64,000 nucleotides of DNA from positions 3,782,001 through 3,846,000 of the forward strand of contig NC_012522.1 in assembly GCF_000010805.1 (NCBI RefSeq). The letters are read 5' to 3'. How positions within the stretch are numbered: the first letter of the stretch is position 1; each line of letters starts with the position of its first letter. The notes below the pieces were generated by a model, which saw nothing but the letters and a program-made list of their open reading frames with translations, did no database searches and was not told the DNA's origin. Source of the DNA: Rhodococcus opacus B4 (GTDB taxonomy: Bacteria > Actinomycetota > Actinomycetes > Mycobacteriales > Mycobacteriaceae). A program made the translations under genes and the position numbers. Positions 20,423-29,691 of the stretch are shown here, piece after piece.

Positions 20423-20962
20423 TCAGCTGGACGCGAGAGGCTTCGTCGCCGTGGGCGGCGTGGGTTCCTGCGAGTTCGGGCTCTCGGCGTCGCGCAGGGT
20501 CGGGGGAGCGGACGCGACACGTGGCTGCTCCCGGCGACGGCTCTTGAAGAACACCGCGCCCCCGGCGACAGCGGCGCCGACCAGCACGACGATCGCGATG
20601 CGACGCCCCTTCCGCGACTTCTTCTCCTCGACGGGCGCGACAGTCGAGGTCAGCGGACGCACGACGTCCTGGGCGACCTTCTTCACCGGCACGGTCCGGG
20701 CGCGGTCGTAACCCTGCTTCGCCAGCGACGCCCCCTGCCTGCCGAGGAACAGACCGAGCTGACCGGCGCCGCGAGCCGTGGCGAGAGCGGCCGAACGCGC
20801 ACAGCGCAGGGCCTGATCGACAGCCTCGGATTCCCGGACCCGGGAAGCCGAATCCTCGACGTGGGCCAGCGCGGTCTCGACTCGTTCGGACACCTGCTCC
20901 TGCAGGTGCTCGGCGCGTTCGGTCGGAAGCAGATTCGTGAGGGACTCCGTCGCTCGTGTCAT
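20423..20962 (-). CDS. cwsA: CwsA-like cell-wall synthesis / division membrane protein
   Basis: 179 residues. An N-terminal helical region (LPTERAEHLQEQVSERVE) is followed by a single membrane helix near residues 120-140 (RRIAIVVLVGAAVAGGAVFF), a basic stretch and a Pro-rich tail. Sequence identity to characterised CwsA is not obvious by eye. The call rests on size, topology and exact position, since in mycobacteria cwsA (Rv0008c) lies on the minus strand just before ppiA. CwsA works with CrgA and Wag31 in polar growth and division, and crgA is 2 kb downstream here. Confidence 0.6.
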   Translation of the reverse strand: MTRATESLTNLLPTERAEHLQEQVSERVETALAHVEDSASRVRESEAVDQALRCARSAALATARGAGQLGLFLGRQGASLAKQGYDRARTVPVKKVAQDVVRPLTSTVAPVEEKKSRKGRRIAIVVLVGAAVAGGAVFFKSRRREQPRVASAPPTLRDAESPNSQEPTPPTATKPLASS

Positions 20963-21062
20963 GACCCCACTTTGTCACAAGAACCGGCAGCACGAACCGA
21001 TCCGAAGTACTCGAGTCACGGCGGCGGAACCACACGGAACCGCACAATGGCAACATGGTGGT

Positions 21063-21590
21063 GTGACTTCACCTCATCAGACCGCAACCGCAACGCTGCA
21101 CACCAACCGCGGCGACATCAAGATCGCGCTGTTCGGCAACCACGCGCCCAAGACCGTCGAGAACTTCGTCGGCCTGGCCGACGGTTCGAAGGACTACAGC
21201 ACCGCCAACGCCGGCGGCACCAACTCCGGACCGTTCTACGACGGCGCCGTCTTCCACCGCGTCATCGACGGGTTCATGATCCAGGGCGGCGACCCGACGG
21301 GCACCGGCGCCGGCGGCCCGGGCTACAAGTTCGGCGACGAGTTCCACCCGGAACTGCAGTTCGACCGCGCCTACATCCTGGCCATGGCCAACGCGGGCCC
21401 GGGAACCAACGGTTCGCAGTTCTTCATCACCACCGGCCCGACGCCGCACCTCAACCGTCGCCACACCATCTTCGGTGAGGTCGTCGACGAGGAGTCGAAG
21501 AAGGTCGTCGACGCCATCTCGACCACGGCCACCGATCGCTCGGACCGTCCGCTCGAGCCGGTCGTGATCAACAGCGTCACCATCGCGTAG
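21063..21590 (+). CDS. ppiA: peptidyl-prolyl cis-trans isomerase, cyclophilin type
   Basis: 175 residues from GTG 21063 (VTSPHQTATATLHTNRGDI), the start that matches mycobacterial PpiA. It is a complete cyclophilin domain: NHAPKTVENFVGLA, FHRVIDGFMIQGGDPTGTG with the catalytic Arg, ELQFDRAYILAMANAGPGTNGSQFFI in pieces, and HTIFGEV. There is no signal peptide, so it is cytoplasmic. It catalyses proline isomerisation in protein folding. Position matches Rv0009. Confidence 0.95.
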   Translation: MTSPHQTATATLHTNRGDIKIALFGNHAPKTVENFVGLADGSKDYSTANAGGTNSGPFYDGAVFHRVIDGFMIQGGDPTGTGAGGPGYKFGDEFHPELQFDRAYILAMANAGPGTNGSQFFITTGPTPHLNRRHTIFGEVVDEESKKVVDAISTTATDRSDRPLEPVVINSVTIA

Positions 21591-21603
21591 GGAACCGCAG
21601 CAC

Positions 21604-22524
21604 ATGACCAACCCCGGCTGGGGCGGTGCCGCGAACGAGGGCACTCCGCCCCAGCCGCGGTGCGTCCGCCACCCCGATCGACCCACCGCGCTGTCGTGCA
21701 ACCGGTGCGGTCGCCCGGCGTGCCCCGAATGCCTCCGCGAAGCGGCCGTCGGCTACCAGTGCGTCGACTGCGTCGCCGCCGGGCAGCGTGACGTCCGTCA
21801 GGTCCGCAACGTCGCAGGCGCCGTGACCACGCAGCAGCGTGCGATGCCGCTGGTGACGTACATCCTGATGGCCGCGAACGTCGGCATCTTCCTGATCACC
21901 GCGGCGCAGTCCCGCAGCATCATGCAGAACCAGGCGGGATCGACGCTCTTCGCCGATTGGGCGCTGTTCCCACCCGCTGTCGTGGACGGTCAGCTCGTCC
22001 GTGTGATCGGCAGCGGATTCCTCCACTTCGGTCTCATCCACCTGGCCGTCAACATGTTCGCGCTGTGGATCATCGGCCGCGACACCGAACTGGTCCTCGG
22101 CCGCGCCCGCTACGCCTGCGTGTACTTCGCATCGATCCTCGGCGGTTCCGCCGCGGTGATGCTGTTCCAGCTGCACGCCGTCACCGCGGGTGCGTCGGGC
22201 GCCGTGTTCGGACTGATGGGCGCGCAGGCCGTCATCCTCCTGAGGCTGCGACGCAGTCCGGCGCCGGTGATCTCGGTGATCGCCATCAACGTGATCATCA
22301 GCATCACCATCCCCGGCATCTCACTGTGGGGGCATCTCGGCGGCCTTGTCGCCGGGGCGGCGGCCACCGCGGCCGTCCTCTACGCGCCTCAGCTGCTGGG
22401 CGCCGGGAACAACCGGGAGAAGGCCGTCACCGTCGGCTGGGTCTGCCTCGGTGCCGTGGTGCTGGTGCCGCTGGCCGTCATCGCGGTCCGCACCCTGCAG
22501 CTCCGCGCGAGCTTCGGCTACTGA
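21604..22524 (+). CDS. rhomboid family intramembrane serine protease with N-terminal zinc-finger-like region
   Basis: 306 residues, ATG 21604, 13 bp after ppiA. The N-terminus holds a B-box-like Cys/His cluster (CVRHPDRPTALSCNRCGRPA, then CPECL and CVDCV). At least six membrane helices follow. The catalytic pair is Ser198 in TAGASGAVFG and His244 in SLWGHLGG. HFGLIHLAVNMFALW carries the conserved HxxxN. Rhomboids cleave membrane proteins within the bilayer; the substrate is unknown. The stop overlaps the convergent PH-domain gene by 7 bp. Confidence 0.93.
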   Translation: MTNPGWGGAANEGTPPQPRCVRHPDRPTALSCNRCGRPACPECLREAAVGYQCVDCVAAGQRDVRQVRNVAGAVTTQQRAMPLVTYILMAANVGIFLITAAQSRSIMQNQAGSTLFADWALFPPAVVDGQLVRVIGSGFLHFGLIHLAVNMFALWIIGRDTELVLGRARYACVYFASILGGSAAVMLFQLHAVTAGASGAVFGLMGAQAVILLRLRRSPAPVISVIAINVIISITIPGISLWGHLGGLVAGAAATAAVLYAPQLLGAGNNREKAVTVGWVCLGAVVLVPLAVIAVRTLQLRASFGY

Positions 22525-22976
22525 CCCCGGCCCACCAGACGGTGCACCGCGAGGGCATCGAACACGTCCTCCGGATTGGTGCCGAGATCCCAGCGGCCGA
22601 AGATCAGGAGGCGTTCGGTGCCGTCCTCGGTGCGGACGTCGATCTCGAGCATCGGCACGCGGCGGCCCAACCGCGGATACCGGACCAGACGCGCCCGGTC
22701 GATCTGCGCCCGGGCGTACCCGTGGCGGCCCGTCAGCCGGCGCACCACGATCCCGCCGCCCTCCTTGTCGACGGCCAGGCGCGGGCGCTGCCGGAGCGCC
22801 GACGCGGCGGTCAGCAGCAGCCCGACGGCGGCGACGCACACCAGAACGCGGCCCGCCGGCTCGGTCGACACCGAGAGTCCCGCGACCCCCAACGCGAGCC
22901 CGCCCGCGGCCAGAGCGATCACCGCACCGAGCGGCGTCGACCACTCCAGCGGTGCCTCGTCAGCAGACATCGGCAC
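22518..22976 (-). CDS. PH-domain membrane protein (bPH_6-like)
   Basis: 152 residues; ATG at 22976 or 22970. Two membrane helices (AVIALAAGGLALGVAGL and VLVCVAAVGLLLTAA) are followed by a bacterial PH-like domain with LTGRHGYARAQIDRARLV, PMLEIDVRTEDG and LLIFGRWDLGTNPEDVFDAL. Position matches Rv0010c, beside crgA. Function is unknown; a cell-envelope role is suggested only by its neighbours. Its 3' end overlaps the rhomboid gene. Confidence 0.8.
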   Translation of the reverse strand: MPMSADEAPLEWSTPLGAVIALAAGGLALGVAGLSVSTEPAGRVLVCVAAVGLLLTAASALRQRPRLAVDKEGGGIVVRRLTGRHGYARAQIDRARLVRYPRLGRRVPMLEIDVRTEDGTERLLIFGRWDLGTNPEDVFDALAVHRLVGRGQ

Positions 22977-23043
22977 TCGACCTGCGGCTATCCACAGGGG
23001 TTGTCCACATTGGGGATGAATGACATGCGTGTAATTGTGATCG

Positions 23044-23307
23044 TCAACGCCAGCGCATCGTCATGATCAGGCCGACCACCATGAAGCCGAACCCGATGAG
23101 GAAGTTGTAGGCACCGAGGTTGTTCATCCACTCGAGCTGGTCGGCGGCCAGGTAGTAGACGAGCAGCCACACCAGGCCGACCAGCATGAACCCGAGCATC
23201 ACCGAGACGTACAGGGTGCTCGACGGACCCGCCTTCACCTTCACCGGGGTGCGGCTCGCAGGGTTGATCGTGTAATCGGTCTTCTTTCGGACCTTCGACT
23301 TCGGCAT
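23044..23307 (-). CDS. crgA: cell division protein CrgA
   Basis: 87 residues. The basic N-terminus [15 protein letters not shown] is followed by two membrane helices ([20 protein letters not shown] and [19 protein letters not shown]). This is the standard CrgA length and topology. CrgA is a small inner-membrane divisome component that helps recruit FtsI/PBPB and interacts with CwsA. Divergent from the DUF881 gene. Confidence 0.95.
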   Translation of the reverse strand: MPKSKVRKKTDYTINPASRTPVKVKAGPSSTLYVSVMLGFMLVGLVWLLVYYLAADQLEWMNNLGAYNFLIGFGFMVVGLIMTMRWR

Positions 23308-23342
23308 GACGTCCTCGTTCGTGCGGCTCTACGGGAATGTGG

Positions 23343-23378
23343 GCAGGTAGATTCGGAAATACCTGCGTGTGTACACGC
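23343..23378. promoter_or_regulatory. overlapping inverted repeats in the crgA / DUF881 divergent promoter
   Basis: GCAGGTA at 23343-23349 pairs with TACCTGC at 23360-23366, and GCGTGT at 23365-23370 pairs with ACACGC at 23373-23378. Both lie in the 119-bp space between the divergent starts. They may be operator sites or a promoter-proximal hairpin. No regulator is assigned. Confidence 0.3.
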
Positions 23379-23426
23379 TAACGTAGCCGCGATTCGCGCG
23401 GCGAGGACGAGGGGACGGAAACACCG

Positions 23427-24128
23427 GTGACCAGGTCGATCTTCTGGCGGATCGCGGTGCTGGTGGTGTGTCTCGTGGCCGGCCTGCTGGTGGCCACCAC
23501 CCGCCAGGTGTCGCACGGCAACGAGATCCGCGCCGGCGATTCCACCCGATTGTCCGACCTCGTGCGGAACGCGCAGTCCGAGACCGACCAGGTGGCCGAG
23601 ACCCGAGACAACCTGGCGGCGCAGGTCGAGTCGCTGCAGCAGGACGCCGCGGCGTCCGACAGCGGGGTCGCGCAGGCCCTCGCCGACAGCAAGGCGCTCG
23701 CCACGGACGCCGGACTCACCCCGATGACCGGTCCCGGCGTCACCGTCACACTCACCGACGCCCCCCGCGACGCCGACGGCAAGTATCCCGTCGACGCGTC
23801 GCCGGACGATCTCGTCGTCCACCAGCAGGACGTCCAGAGCGTGCTGAACGCGCTGTGGGTGGGCGGCGCCGAGGCCGTCGGCATGCAGGACCAGCGGATC
23901 GTCAACACGTCCGCGCCGCGCTGCATCGGCAACACCCTGCTGCTGCACGGCCGCACGTACAGCCCGCCGTACGTGATGTCGGCGATCGGTGATCCCGCCC
24001 GACTGGAGGCGGCACTCGCCAACGAACCCGGAATCCGCCTGTTCAAGCAGTACGCGACGCGGTTCGGCCTCGGCTATTCGGAGGCCGCGTCCGGCCAATT
24101 GTCCGTGCCCGGTTACGCCGGTCACTGA
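23427..24128 (+). CDS. DUF881 membrane-anchored protein
   Basis: 233 residues from GTG 23427. One N-terminal membrane helix (RIAVLVVCLVAGLLVATT) is followed by a coiled coil (ETRDNLAAQVESLQQDAAASD) and the DUF881 domain with GPGVTVTLTDAP, VHQQDVQSVLNALWVGGAEAV and the end block YVMSAIGDP. It matches Rv0012 by position. DUF881 proteins face outward and resemble ring- or pilus-type domains; their function in actinobacteria is not known. It probably shares a transcript with pabA. Confidence 0.88.
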   Translation: MTRSIFWRIAVLVVCLVAGLLVATTRQVSHGNEIRAGDSTRLSDLVRNAQSETDQVAETRDNLAAQVESLQQDAAASDSGVAQALADSKALATDAGLTPMTGPGVTVTLTDAPRDADGKYPVDASPDDLVVHQQDVQSVLNALWVGGAEAVGMQDQRIVNTSAPRCIGNTLLLHGRTYSPPYVMSAIGDPARLEAALANEPGIRLFKQYATRFGLGYSEAASGQLSVPGYAGH

Positions 24129-24182
24129 CGCGAACGGTCCCCGGCCGTGCGGGACACGAGGCGGGCAGAATACCCTGCTCCC

Positions 24183-24836
24183 ATGAGGATTCTCGTCGTC
24201 GACAACTACGACAGCTTCGTGTTCAACCTGGTCCAGTACCTCGGACAGCTGGGAACACGGGCCGTGGTCTGGCGCAACGACGATCCGAACCTCACCGGGC
24301 CCGACGCGATCGCGGCCGCGGCGGCCGACTTCGACGGCATCCTCCTGAGCCCCGGCCCCGGCACACCGCAGCGCGCAGGCGCGACGATGGACCTGGTCAC
24401 GGCATGTGCCGCGGCCGGCACGCCGCTCCTCGGCGTGTGCCTCGGACACCAGGCGATCGGTGCCGCGTTCGGCGCGACCGTCGACCGGGCGCCCGAACTC
24501 CTGCACGGCAAGACCAGCGTCGTCCACCACCGCGGCGAGGGTGTCCTCGCGGGTCTGCCCGACCCGTTCACCGCCACGCGGTACCACTCGCTGACCGTCC
24601 TGGAAGACACCATCCCGGACGAACTCGAGGTCACCGCGCACACCGACAGCGGCATCGTCATGGCGATGCGGCACCGCGAACTGCCGATCCACGGCGTGCA
24701 GTTCCATCCGGAGTCCGTGCTCACCGAGGGCGGGCACCGCATGCTCGCCAACTGGCTCACCGTCTGCGGCGACGCCCCGAAGGAATCCCTCGTCGCCACG
24801 CTCGAAGCCGAGGTCGCGCAGGCACTGGGCGCGTAG
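24183..24836 (+). CDS. pabA: glutamine amidotransferase of anthranilate/aminodeoxychorismate synthase
   Basis: 217 residues, ATG 24183. Class I amidotransferase with nucleophile Cys86 in LLGVCLGHQ and the His175/Glu177 pair in GVQFHPES. It also has VDNYDSFVFNLVQYL and LSPGPGTP. It releases ammonia from glutamine for TrpE or PabB. In this genomic position (Rv0013) it is named trpG or pabA, and one protein may serve both folate and tryptophan synthesis. The synthase partner is not in the window. Confidence 0.92.
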   Translation: MRILVVDNYDSFVFNLVQYLGQLGTRAVVWRNDDPNLTGPDAIAAAAADFDGILLSPGPGTPQRAGATMDLVTACAAAGTPLLGVCLGHQAIGAAFGATVDRAPELLHGKTSVVHHRGEGVLAGLPDPFTATRYHSLTVLEDTIPDELEVTAHTDSGIVMAMRHRELPIHGVQFHPESVLTEGGHRMLANWLTVCGDAPKESLVATLEAEVAQALGA

Positions 24837-24838
24837 CT

Positions 24839-24884
24839 CCCGTGCGCCTTTCTGGTAGCTGGAGCAACCACAAAGGCGCACGGG
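24839..24884. terminator. bidirectional terminator between pabA and pknB
   Basis: CCCGTGCGCCTTT at 24839-24851 is perfectly complementary to AAAGGCGCACGGG at 24872-24884. Short inner pairing TGGT/ACCA closes the loop further. It starts 3 bp after the pabA stop and ends 12 bp before the pknB stop, with runs of T/A suited to both directions. Confidence 0.8.
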
Positions 24885-24896
24885 CGGCGGAGCCGC

Positions 24897-26816
24897 CTAC
24901 CGCGGGATGCCGAGCGCGCCGACGCCGACCGAGACGACTCCGTTCTTGGTGATCTCCGATCCCGGCGGCTGTTCCTGGCTGATGATCTTGCCGACCATCT
25001 CCGGGTCCAGCGTGGATGTCTGCGTCTGATTCAGCGACGCCGACGACCCGCTCCAGCCGGCGCTGCGCAGCTCCGCGAGCGCCTGCGACACGGTCTTGCC
25101 CGTCAGGTCGGGCATCTCGATGTTGTTGCCGTTCGACACCCGGATCTGGATGGTGTCGCCCTTGGCGGCGGTGGAGCCGCCGACGGGATCGGTGGAGACG
25201 ACCTGACCCTTGGGCACCCCGGAGTCGATGTTCTGGATCTGCACCTTGAAGCCGGCACCCTCGATGTTCGCCTGCGCGACCTCGACCTTCTGGCCGGTGA
25301 CGTCGGGGATGCGGATCTGCTCGGGTCCGGTGCCCAGCGTGACGGCGACCTCGGAGTCGAGGGAGATGCTCGCCCCGGACGACGGGTTCTGCTGGATCAC
25401 CTTGTCGACGTCGGACGCGTCGGACGGTGCGCGGGCGACGGCGGTGTCGAGCCGCAGTCCGACCGCGTTGAGCTCCTGCTGGGCTTCGTCCTGGGTCAGG
25501 CCCGCGAGCCGCGGGACCTTCACCTGTTCGGGGCCCGACGACACCTCGAGGGTGATCGTGCTGCCCTCGTCCACCTGCACGCCGCCGACGGGCCGGGTGG
25601 TGATGACGTTGCCGGTCGCCACGACGGCGTCGGGTTTCTGCTGCCGGGAGACGCGGAAACCGAGGTTCTGCAGCGTCGTCTCGGCGTCGTCCGCGGCCTG
25701 GTTCGTGACGTCGGGCATGGTGACCTGGTCGGCCTTCGAGCCCGGGCCCACGGACCACAGGAACGCGCCGACGATGCCGACGACGATGAGGGCGCCGAGC
25801 GCCATCAGCGCCAGCCGCATCGGGTTCTTCTTCTTGTCGGGCTCGCCGCCGTCCGTCTTCGCCGCCGACGTCTGCGTGGTGTTCGGCGGGCGCCGGTAGT
25901 TCCCGGCTCCGGAGTCGACGGCACCGAGGATCGTGGTGCGGTCCTCGTCGCTCATGACCATCGGCGCGCTGGGGCGCTGCCCGCCGAGAACCCGGACCAG
26001 GTCGCTGCGCATGTCGGCGGCGGTCTGGTAGCGGTTGGCGGGGTTCTTGCTCATCGCCTTGAGGATCACCGAGTCGAGCTCACGCGGAATGTCCGGGTTG
26101 ACCACGGACGGCGTCTGCGGGTCCTCCCGCACGTGCTGGTACGCGACCGCGACCGGGGAGTCGCCCTTGAACGGGGGTTCGCCGGTGAGGATCTCGAACA
26201 GCACGCAGCCGAGCGAGTACACGTCGGATCGGGCGTCGACCTGCTCGCCGCGGGCTTGCTCGGGCGACAGGTACTGGGCGGTGCCGATGACGGCGGCCGT
26301 CTGCGTCATGGGGCTGGACGCGTCGGAGATCGCCCGCGCGATGCCGAAGTCCATCACCTTCACCGCACCCGCACGGTTGATCATCACGTTGGCGGGCTTC
26401 ACGTCGCGGTGCACGATGCCGTTGCGGTGGCTGAAGTCGAGCGCCGCGCACACATCCGAGATGACTTCCATCGCACGCCGCGGTGCCATCGGGCCCTCGC
26501 CGCGCACGATGTCGCGCAACGTGTCGCCGTCCACGTACTCCATCACGATGTACGGCAGCGGTCCCGCGTCGGTTTCCGCCTCGCCGGTGTCGTAGACGGC
26601 CACGATCGCCGGATGGTTCAGCGCCGCCGCGTTCTGCGCCTCGCGGCGGAACCGCAGGTAGAACGTGGGGTCGCGGGCCAGGTCGGCACGCAGGACCTTG
26701 ATCGCGACGTCGCGGCTGAGCCGGACGTCGCGGGCGAGGTGGACCTCGGACATGCCACCGAAGCCGAGAATCTCACCCAGCTCGTAGCGTGAGGAGAGGT
26801 TGCGCGGTGTCGTCAT
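24897..26816 (-). CDS. pknB: serine/threonine protein kinase PknB with four PASTA domains
   Basis: 639 residues. The kinase domain has the Gly loop LGFGGMSEV, Lys40 in VAIKVL, catalytic [17 protein letters not shown], and the activation loop [21 protein letters not shown]. The juxtamembrane part is followed by one membrane helix near residue 340 ([20 protein letters not shown]). Four extracellular PASTA repeats start at [30 protein letters not shown] and [10 protein letters not shown]. PknB binds muropeptides or lipid II and regulates wall synthesis and division through FHA proteins and others. The start overlaps the pknA stop (ATGA). Confidence 0.97.
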   Translation of the reverse strand: MTTPRNLSSRYELGEILGFGGMSEVHLARDVRLSRDVAIKVLRADLARDPTFYLRFRREAQNAAALNHPAIVAVYDTGEAETDAGPLPYIVMEYVDGDTLRDIVRGEGPMAPRRAMEVISDVCAALDFSHRNGIVHRDVKPANVMINRAGAVKVMDFGIARAISDASSPMTQTAAVIGTAQYLSPEQARGEQVDARSDVYSLGCVLFEILTGEPPFKGDSPVAVAYQHVREDPQTPSVVNPDIPRELDSVILKAMSKNPANRYQTAADMRSDLVRVLGGQRPSAPMVMSDEDRTTILGAVDSGAGNYRRPPNTTQTSAAKTDGGEPDKKKNPMRLALMALGALIVVGIVGAFLWSVGPGSKADQVTMPDVTNQAADDAETTLQNLGFRVSRQQKPDAVVATGNVITTRPVGGVQVDEGSTITLEVSSGPEQVKVPRLAGLTQDEAQQELNAVGLRLDTAVARAPSDASDVDKVIQQNPSSGASISLDSEVAVTLGTGPEQIRIPDVTGQKVEVAQANIEGAGFKVQIQNIDSGVPKGQVVSTDPVGGSTAAKGDTIQIRVSNGNNIEMPDLTGKTVSQALAELRSAGWSGSSASLNQTQTSTLDPEMVGKIISQEQPPGSEITKNGVVSVGVGALGIPR

Positions 26817-28201
26817 GGCTGTCCTTGTGGGGTCGGAGTAGCTGACTCCGACGTGGTCGTCGTGGTCGTCGTCGTGGGTGCGGTGGTGGTGGTCGTCGTC
26901 GTGGTAGTCGTCGTCGGCTCTGTCGTCGTCGTGGTCGTCGGCTGGGTGGTGGTGGTCGTCGTGTACGGCGGCTCGGTGGTCGTCGTGTACGGCGGCTCGG
27001 TGGTCGTGGTGTATTCCTCGGTCGTGGTGGTCGTCGTCGGCCGCGGCGTCGTCGTGATCGTCCGCAGCGACGAGGTGATCGCCGGCGACGTCGGTTCCTT
27101 CGTGTCACCGCCGTCGAACAGAACCAGCGCGAGCGCGATGATCGCCGCCAGCAGGATCAAACCACCCGCACCCCAGGCGATGGCCTTCTGGCCACTGGTC
27201 AACCCGCCCTTCTTGCCGTCACCGTTCCCGTCGTCCGGCGGCACCTGCCCGGTGACCGGCCCCGCATACGCGGTCTGTGACGGCGGGATCATCTGGGTGG
27301 CACCGGTCATCGGCGGCGGCAGCACCCGCGACGTTCCGGTCCCCATGCTGCCGGGAGGCGGAGGCCGCCGGCCCGCCCGGACCGCCGCGACCGCGTCGGC
27401 GAACTCTCCGCCACTGGCGTAGCGGGTGCTCGGGTCCTTCGCGATCGTGATGTCGATGAGCTCGCGGATGTTCGGCGGCAGGTCGTTCGGCAACGGCGCC
27501 GGCGCCTCCTGCACGTGTTTCATCGCCACCGTGATGGCCCCGTCGCCGATGAACGGGCGTCGTCCCGACAGCGCTTCGTAGCCGACGATGCCGAGAGAGT
27601 ACACGTCGCTGGCCGCCGTCGCGTCCTGGCCGAGTGCCTGCTCGGGGGCGATGTACTGGGCGGTGCCCATCACCATGCCGGTGCGCGTGACCGGCGAGTT
27701 CTCCACGGCTTTGGCGATGCCGAAGTCGGTGATCTTCACCTGGCCGGTGGGGGTGATCAGGATGTTGCCCGGCTTCACGTCGCGGTGCACGACTCCGGCG
27801 TCGTGCGCCACCTGCAGGGCCCGCCCGGTCTGCTCGAGCATGTCCAGAGCGTGCGGCACCGCGAGCCGGCCCACTCGCGCGAGGACGGCGTTCAGCGGCT
27901 CCCCGTTGACGAGTTCCATCACCAGGTAGGCGGTGGAGTCGCCGGTGGCGTCGCGGACCTCGCCGTAGTCGTAGATCCCGGCGATGCCGGAATGGTTCAG
28001 CTGCGCGGTGGTGCGCGCCTCGAAGCGGAACCGTTCGACGAACTCCGGGTCGGACGAGAACTCGGACTTCAGCACCTTCACCGCGACCCGACGGTTGAGC
28101 CGGTTGTCCGTCGCTTCCCAGACCTGTCCCATTCCGCCCGTCGCGATCAGCCGGATCAGGCGGTATCGATTGGCGATCAGCGCGCCGTTGTTCAGTGCCA
28201 C
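26813..28201 (-). CDS. pknA: serine/threonine protein kinase PknA with Thr-rich extracellular tail
   Basis: 462 residues from GTG at 28201, 2 bp from the pbpA stop, with an AAGGGGGC ribosome site. Motifs: [11 protein letters not shown], Lys42 in [24 protein letters not shown], and [14 protein letters not shown] Pro-rich juxtamembrane part and a membrane helix ([20 protein letters not shown]) lead to an extracellular tail of some 85 residues that is almost all Thr with Pro, Tyr and Glu ([20 protein letters not shown]). PknA phosphorylates division and wall-synthesis proteins such as Wag31 and FtsZ in relatives. The Thr tail is unusual and is encoded by an imprecise trinucleotide-like repeat. 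A longer frame upstream of 28201 is a shadow of pbpA. Confidence 0.95.
   Translation of the reverse strand: MALNNGALIANRYRLIRLIATGGMGQVWEATDNRLNRRVAVKVLKSEFSSDPEFVERFRFEARTTAQLNHSGIAGIYDYGEVRDATGDSTAYLVMELVNGEPLNAVLARVGRLAVPHALDMLEQTGRALQVAHDAGVVHRDVKPGNILITPTGQVKITDFGIAKAVENSPVTRTGMVMGTAQYIAPEQALGQDATAASDVYSLGIVGYEALSGRRPFIGDGAITVAMKHVQEAPAPLPNDLPPNIRELIDITIAKDPSTRYASGGEFADAVAAVRAGRRPPPPGSMGTGTSRVLPPPMTGATQMIPPSQTAYAGPVTGQVPPDDGNGDGKKGGLTSGQKAIAWGAGGLILLAAIIALALVLFDGGDTKEPTSPAITSSLRTITTTPRPTTTTTTEEYTTTTEPPYTTTTEPPYTTTTTTQPTTTTTTEPTTTTTTTTTTTAPTTTTTTTTSESATPTPQGQP
26850..27055. repeat. low-complexity Thr-codon repeat in pknA
   Basis: On the plus strand the region is a mix of GTG, GTC and GGT units (for example gtggtcgtcgtcg) that encodes the Thr-rich PknA tail on the minus strand. 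It contains two near-perfect copies of a segment encoding EPPYTTTT. Such tracts are prone to slippage. Confidence 0.8.
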
Positions 28202-28203
28202 AA

Positions 28204-29691
28204 TCAGCCCCCTTGTAGTCCGGCTGCGATGACGGCACGGCCGATAGGTGCAGCCACCGAGCCGCCGGTTGCGGCCAGTGCACGATCTCCGCCGTCCTCG
28301 ACGATGACCGCGATGGCGACGGTCGGGTTCTGGGCGGGTGCGAATCCGATGTACCAGGCGTGGGGCGGGGTGTTCCGTGGGTCGGTTCCGTGTTCGGCGG
28401 TGCCCGTCTTGGACGCGATCTGGACGCCCGGGATCTTGCCCTCGCCGCTGGTGTTGTTCTCGGAACCGATCATCAGATCGGTCAGGGTAGCCGCCACCTG
28501 CGACGACATCGCCTGGCCCTCGGACACCGGGTTGGTGGTCGCGAGGTTCGACAGGTCCGGGCCCTGCAGTTCCGACACCAGCTGTGGCTGCATCCGCACT
28601 CCACCGTTGGCGACAGTAGCCGCGATCATCGCGTTCTGCAGCGGGGTGAGCGCCACGTCCCGCTGGCCGATGCTGCTCTGGCCGAGTGCGGCGTCGTCGG
28701 GGATCGACCCGATGGTGCTGTCGGCGACGGGGAACGGGACGCCGGGCATCTGCCCGCCGATGCCGAGTGCGCTGGACTGGTCGCCGACGGCGTCGGCGCC
28801 GGTCTTCACGCCGAGTTCGACGAATGCCGTGTTGCAGGACCGCGCGAACGCTTCCCGCAGCGACGCGGTGGGTGCGCCGCCGCAGGTGGAGCCGTTGTAG
28901 TTCTCGAGCGTCGTCGACGTGCCGGGAAGAGTGATCTGCGGGGCCGCGGTCAGCTGGGTGTCGGGGGTGGTTCCGGCGGCGAGAGCCGCGGCGGTGACCA
29001 CCACCTTGAACGTGGAACCGGGCGGGTACGTCTGCGACACCGCACGGTTGATCAGCGGCTTCTCCGGATCGGCGTTCAGCGCCTCCCACGCCTGGGTGGT
29101 CTCGGTGCCGTCGTGGCTGGCGAGCGAGTTGGGATCGTAGCTCGGGGTGCTCACCATCGTGAGGATGCGTCCGGTGCTCGGCTCGATCGCCACGACCGAA
29201 CCGGTGTAGCCCTTTGCGGTCAGCTCGTCGTACGCCACCTGCTGCATCACCGGGTTGATGGTGCTCACCACATTGCCGCCACGCGGGTCGCGTCCGGACA
29301 CGAGGTCGAAGAAGCGACGCCCGAACAGCCGGTTGTCGGAACCGTTGAGGACCGGGTCCTCGGCACGCTCGAGTCCGGTGCTGCCGTACTGCATCGAGTA
29401 GAAACCGGTGACCGGTGCGTTGGCCAGCGGGCTCGACGGCGCCGCCGGGTTCGGCGGGTAGGTCCGCAGGTACTTGTAGCGGTCGTCGGTCGGAACGGAG
29501 GCCGCGAGCACCTGCCCGGCCGCCGAGATCTGGCCGCGCTGACGCGAGTACTCGTCGAGCAGCACGCGCGAGTTCCGCGGATCGGCCCGCAGGTTGTCCG
29601 CCTTGATGACCTGAACGTAGGTGGCGTTGGCGAGGAGGGCGACCACCATCACCATGACGGCGATCGCGACACGGCGCAGCGGTGTGTTCAT
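28204..29691 (-). CDS. pbpA: penicillin-binding protein PbpA (class B transpeptidase)
   Basis: 495 residues. One N-terminal membrane anchor ([20 protein letters not shown]) is followed by a non-catalytic domain and a transpeptidase domain with SxxK at S226-K229 (PPGSTFKV), SxN at S285-N287 (ARSCNTA) and KTG at 428-430 (ASKTGTAEH). It cross-links peptidoglycan outside the membrane and pairs with the RodA glycosyltransferase encoded just upstream. In mycobacteria PbpA is a substrate of PknB. The frame overlaps the rodA stop by 4 bp. Confidence 0.96.
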   Translation of the reverse strand: MNTPLRRVAIAVMVMVVALLANATYVQVIKADNLRADPRNSRVLLDEYSRQRGQISAAGQVLAASVPTDDRYKYLRTYPPNPAAPSSPLANAPVTGFYSMQYGSTGLERAEDPVLNGSDNRLFGRRFFDLVSGRDPRGGNVVSTINPVMQQVAYDELTAKGYTGSVVAIEPSTGRILTMVSTPSYDPNSLASHDGTETTQAWEALNADPEKPLINRAVSQTYPPGSTFKVVVTAAALAAGTTPDTQLTAAPQITLPGTSTTLENYNGSTCGGAPTASLREAFARSCNTAFVELGVKTGADAVGDQSSALGIGGQMPGVPFPVADSTIGSIPDDAALGQSSIGQRDVALTPLQNAMIAATVANGGVRMQPQLVSELQGPDLSNLATTNPVSEGQAMSSQVAATLTDLMIGSENNTSGEGKIPGVQIASKTGTAEHGTDPRNTPPHAWYIGFAPAQNPTVAIAVIVEDGGDRALAATGGSVAAPIGRAVIAAGLQGG

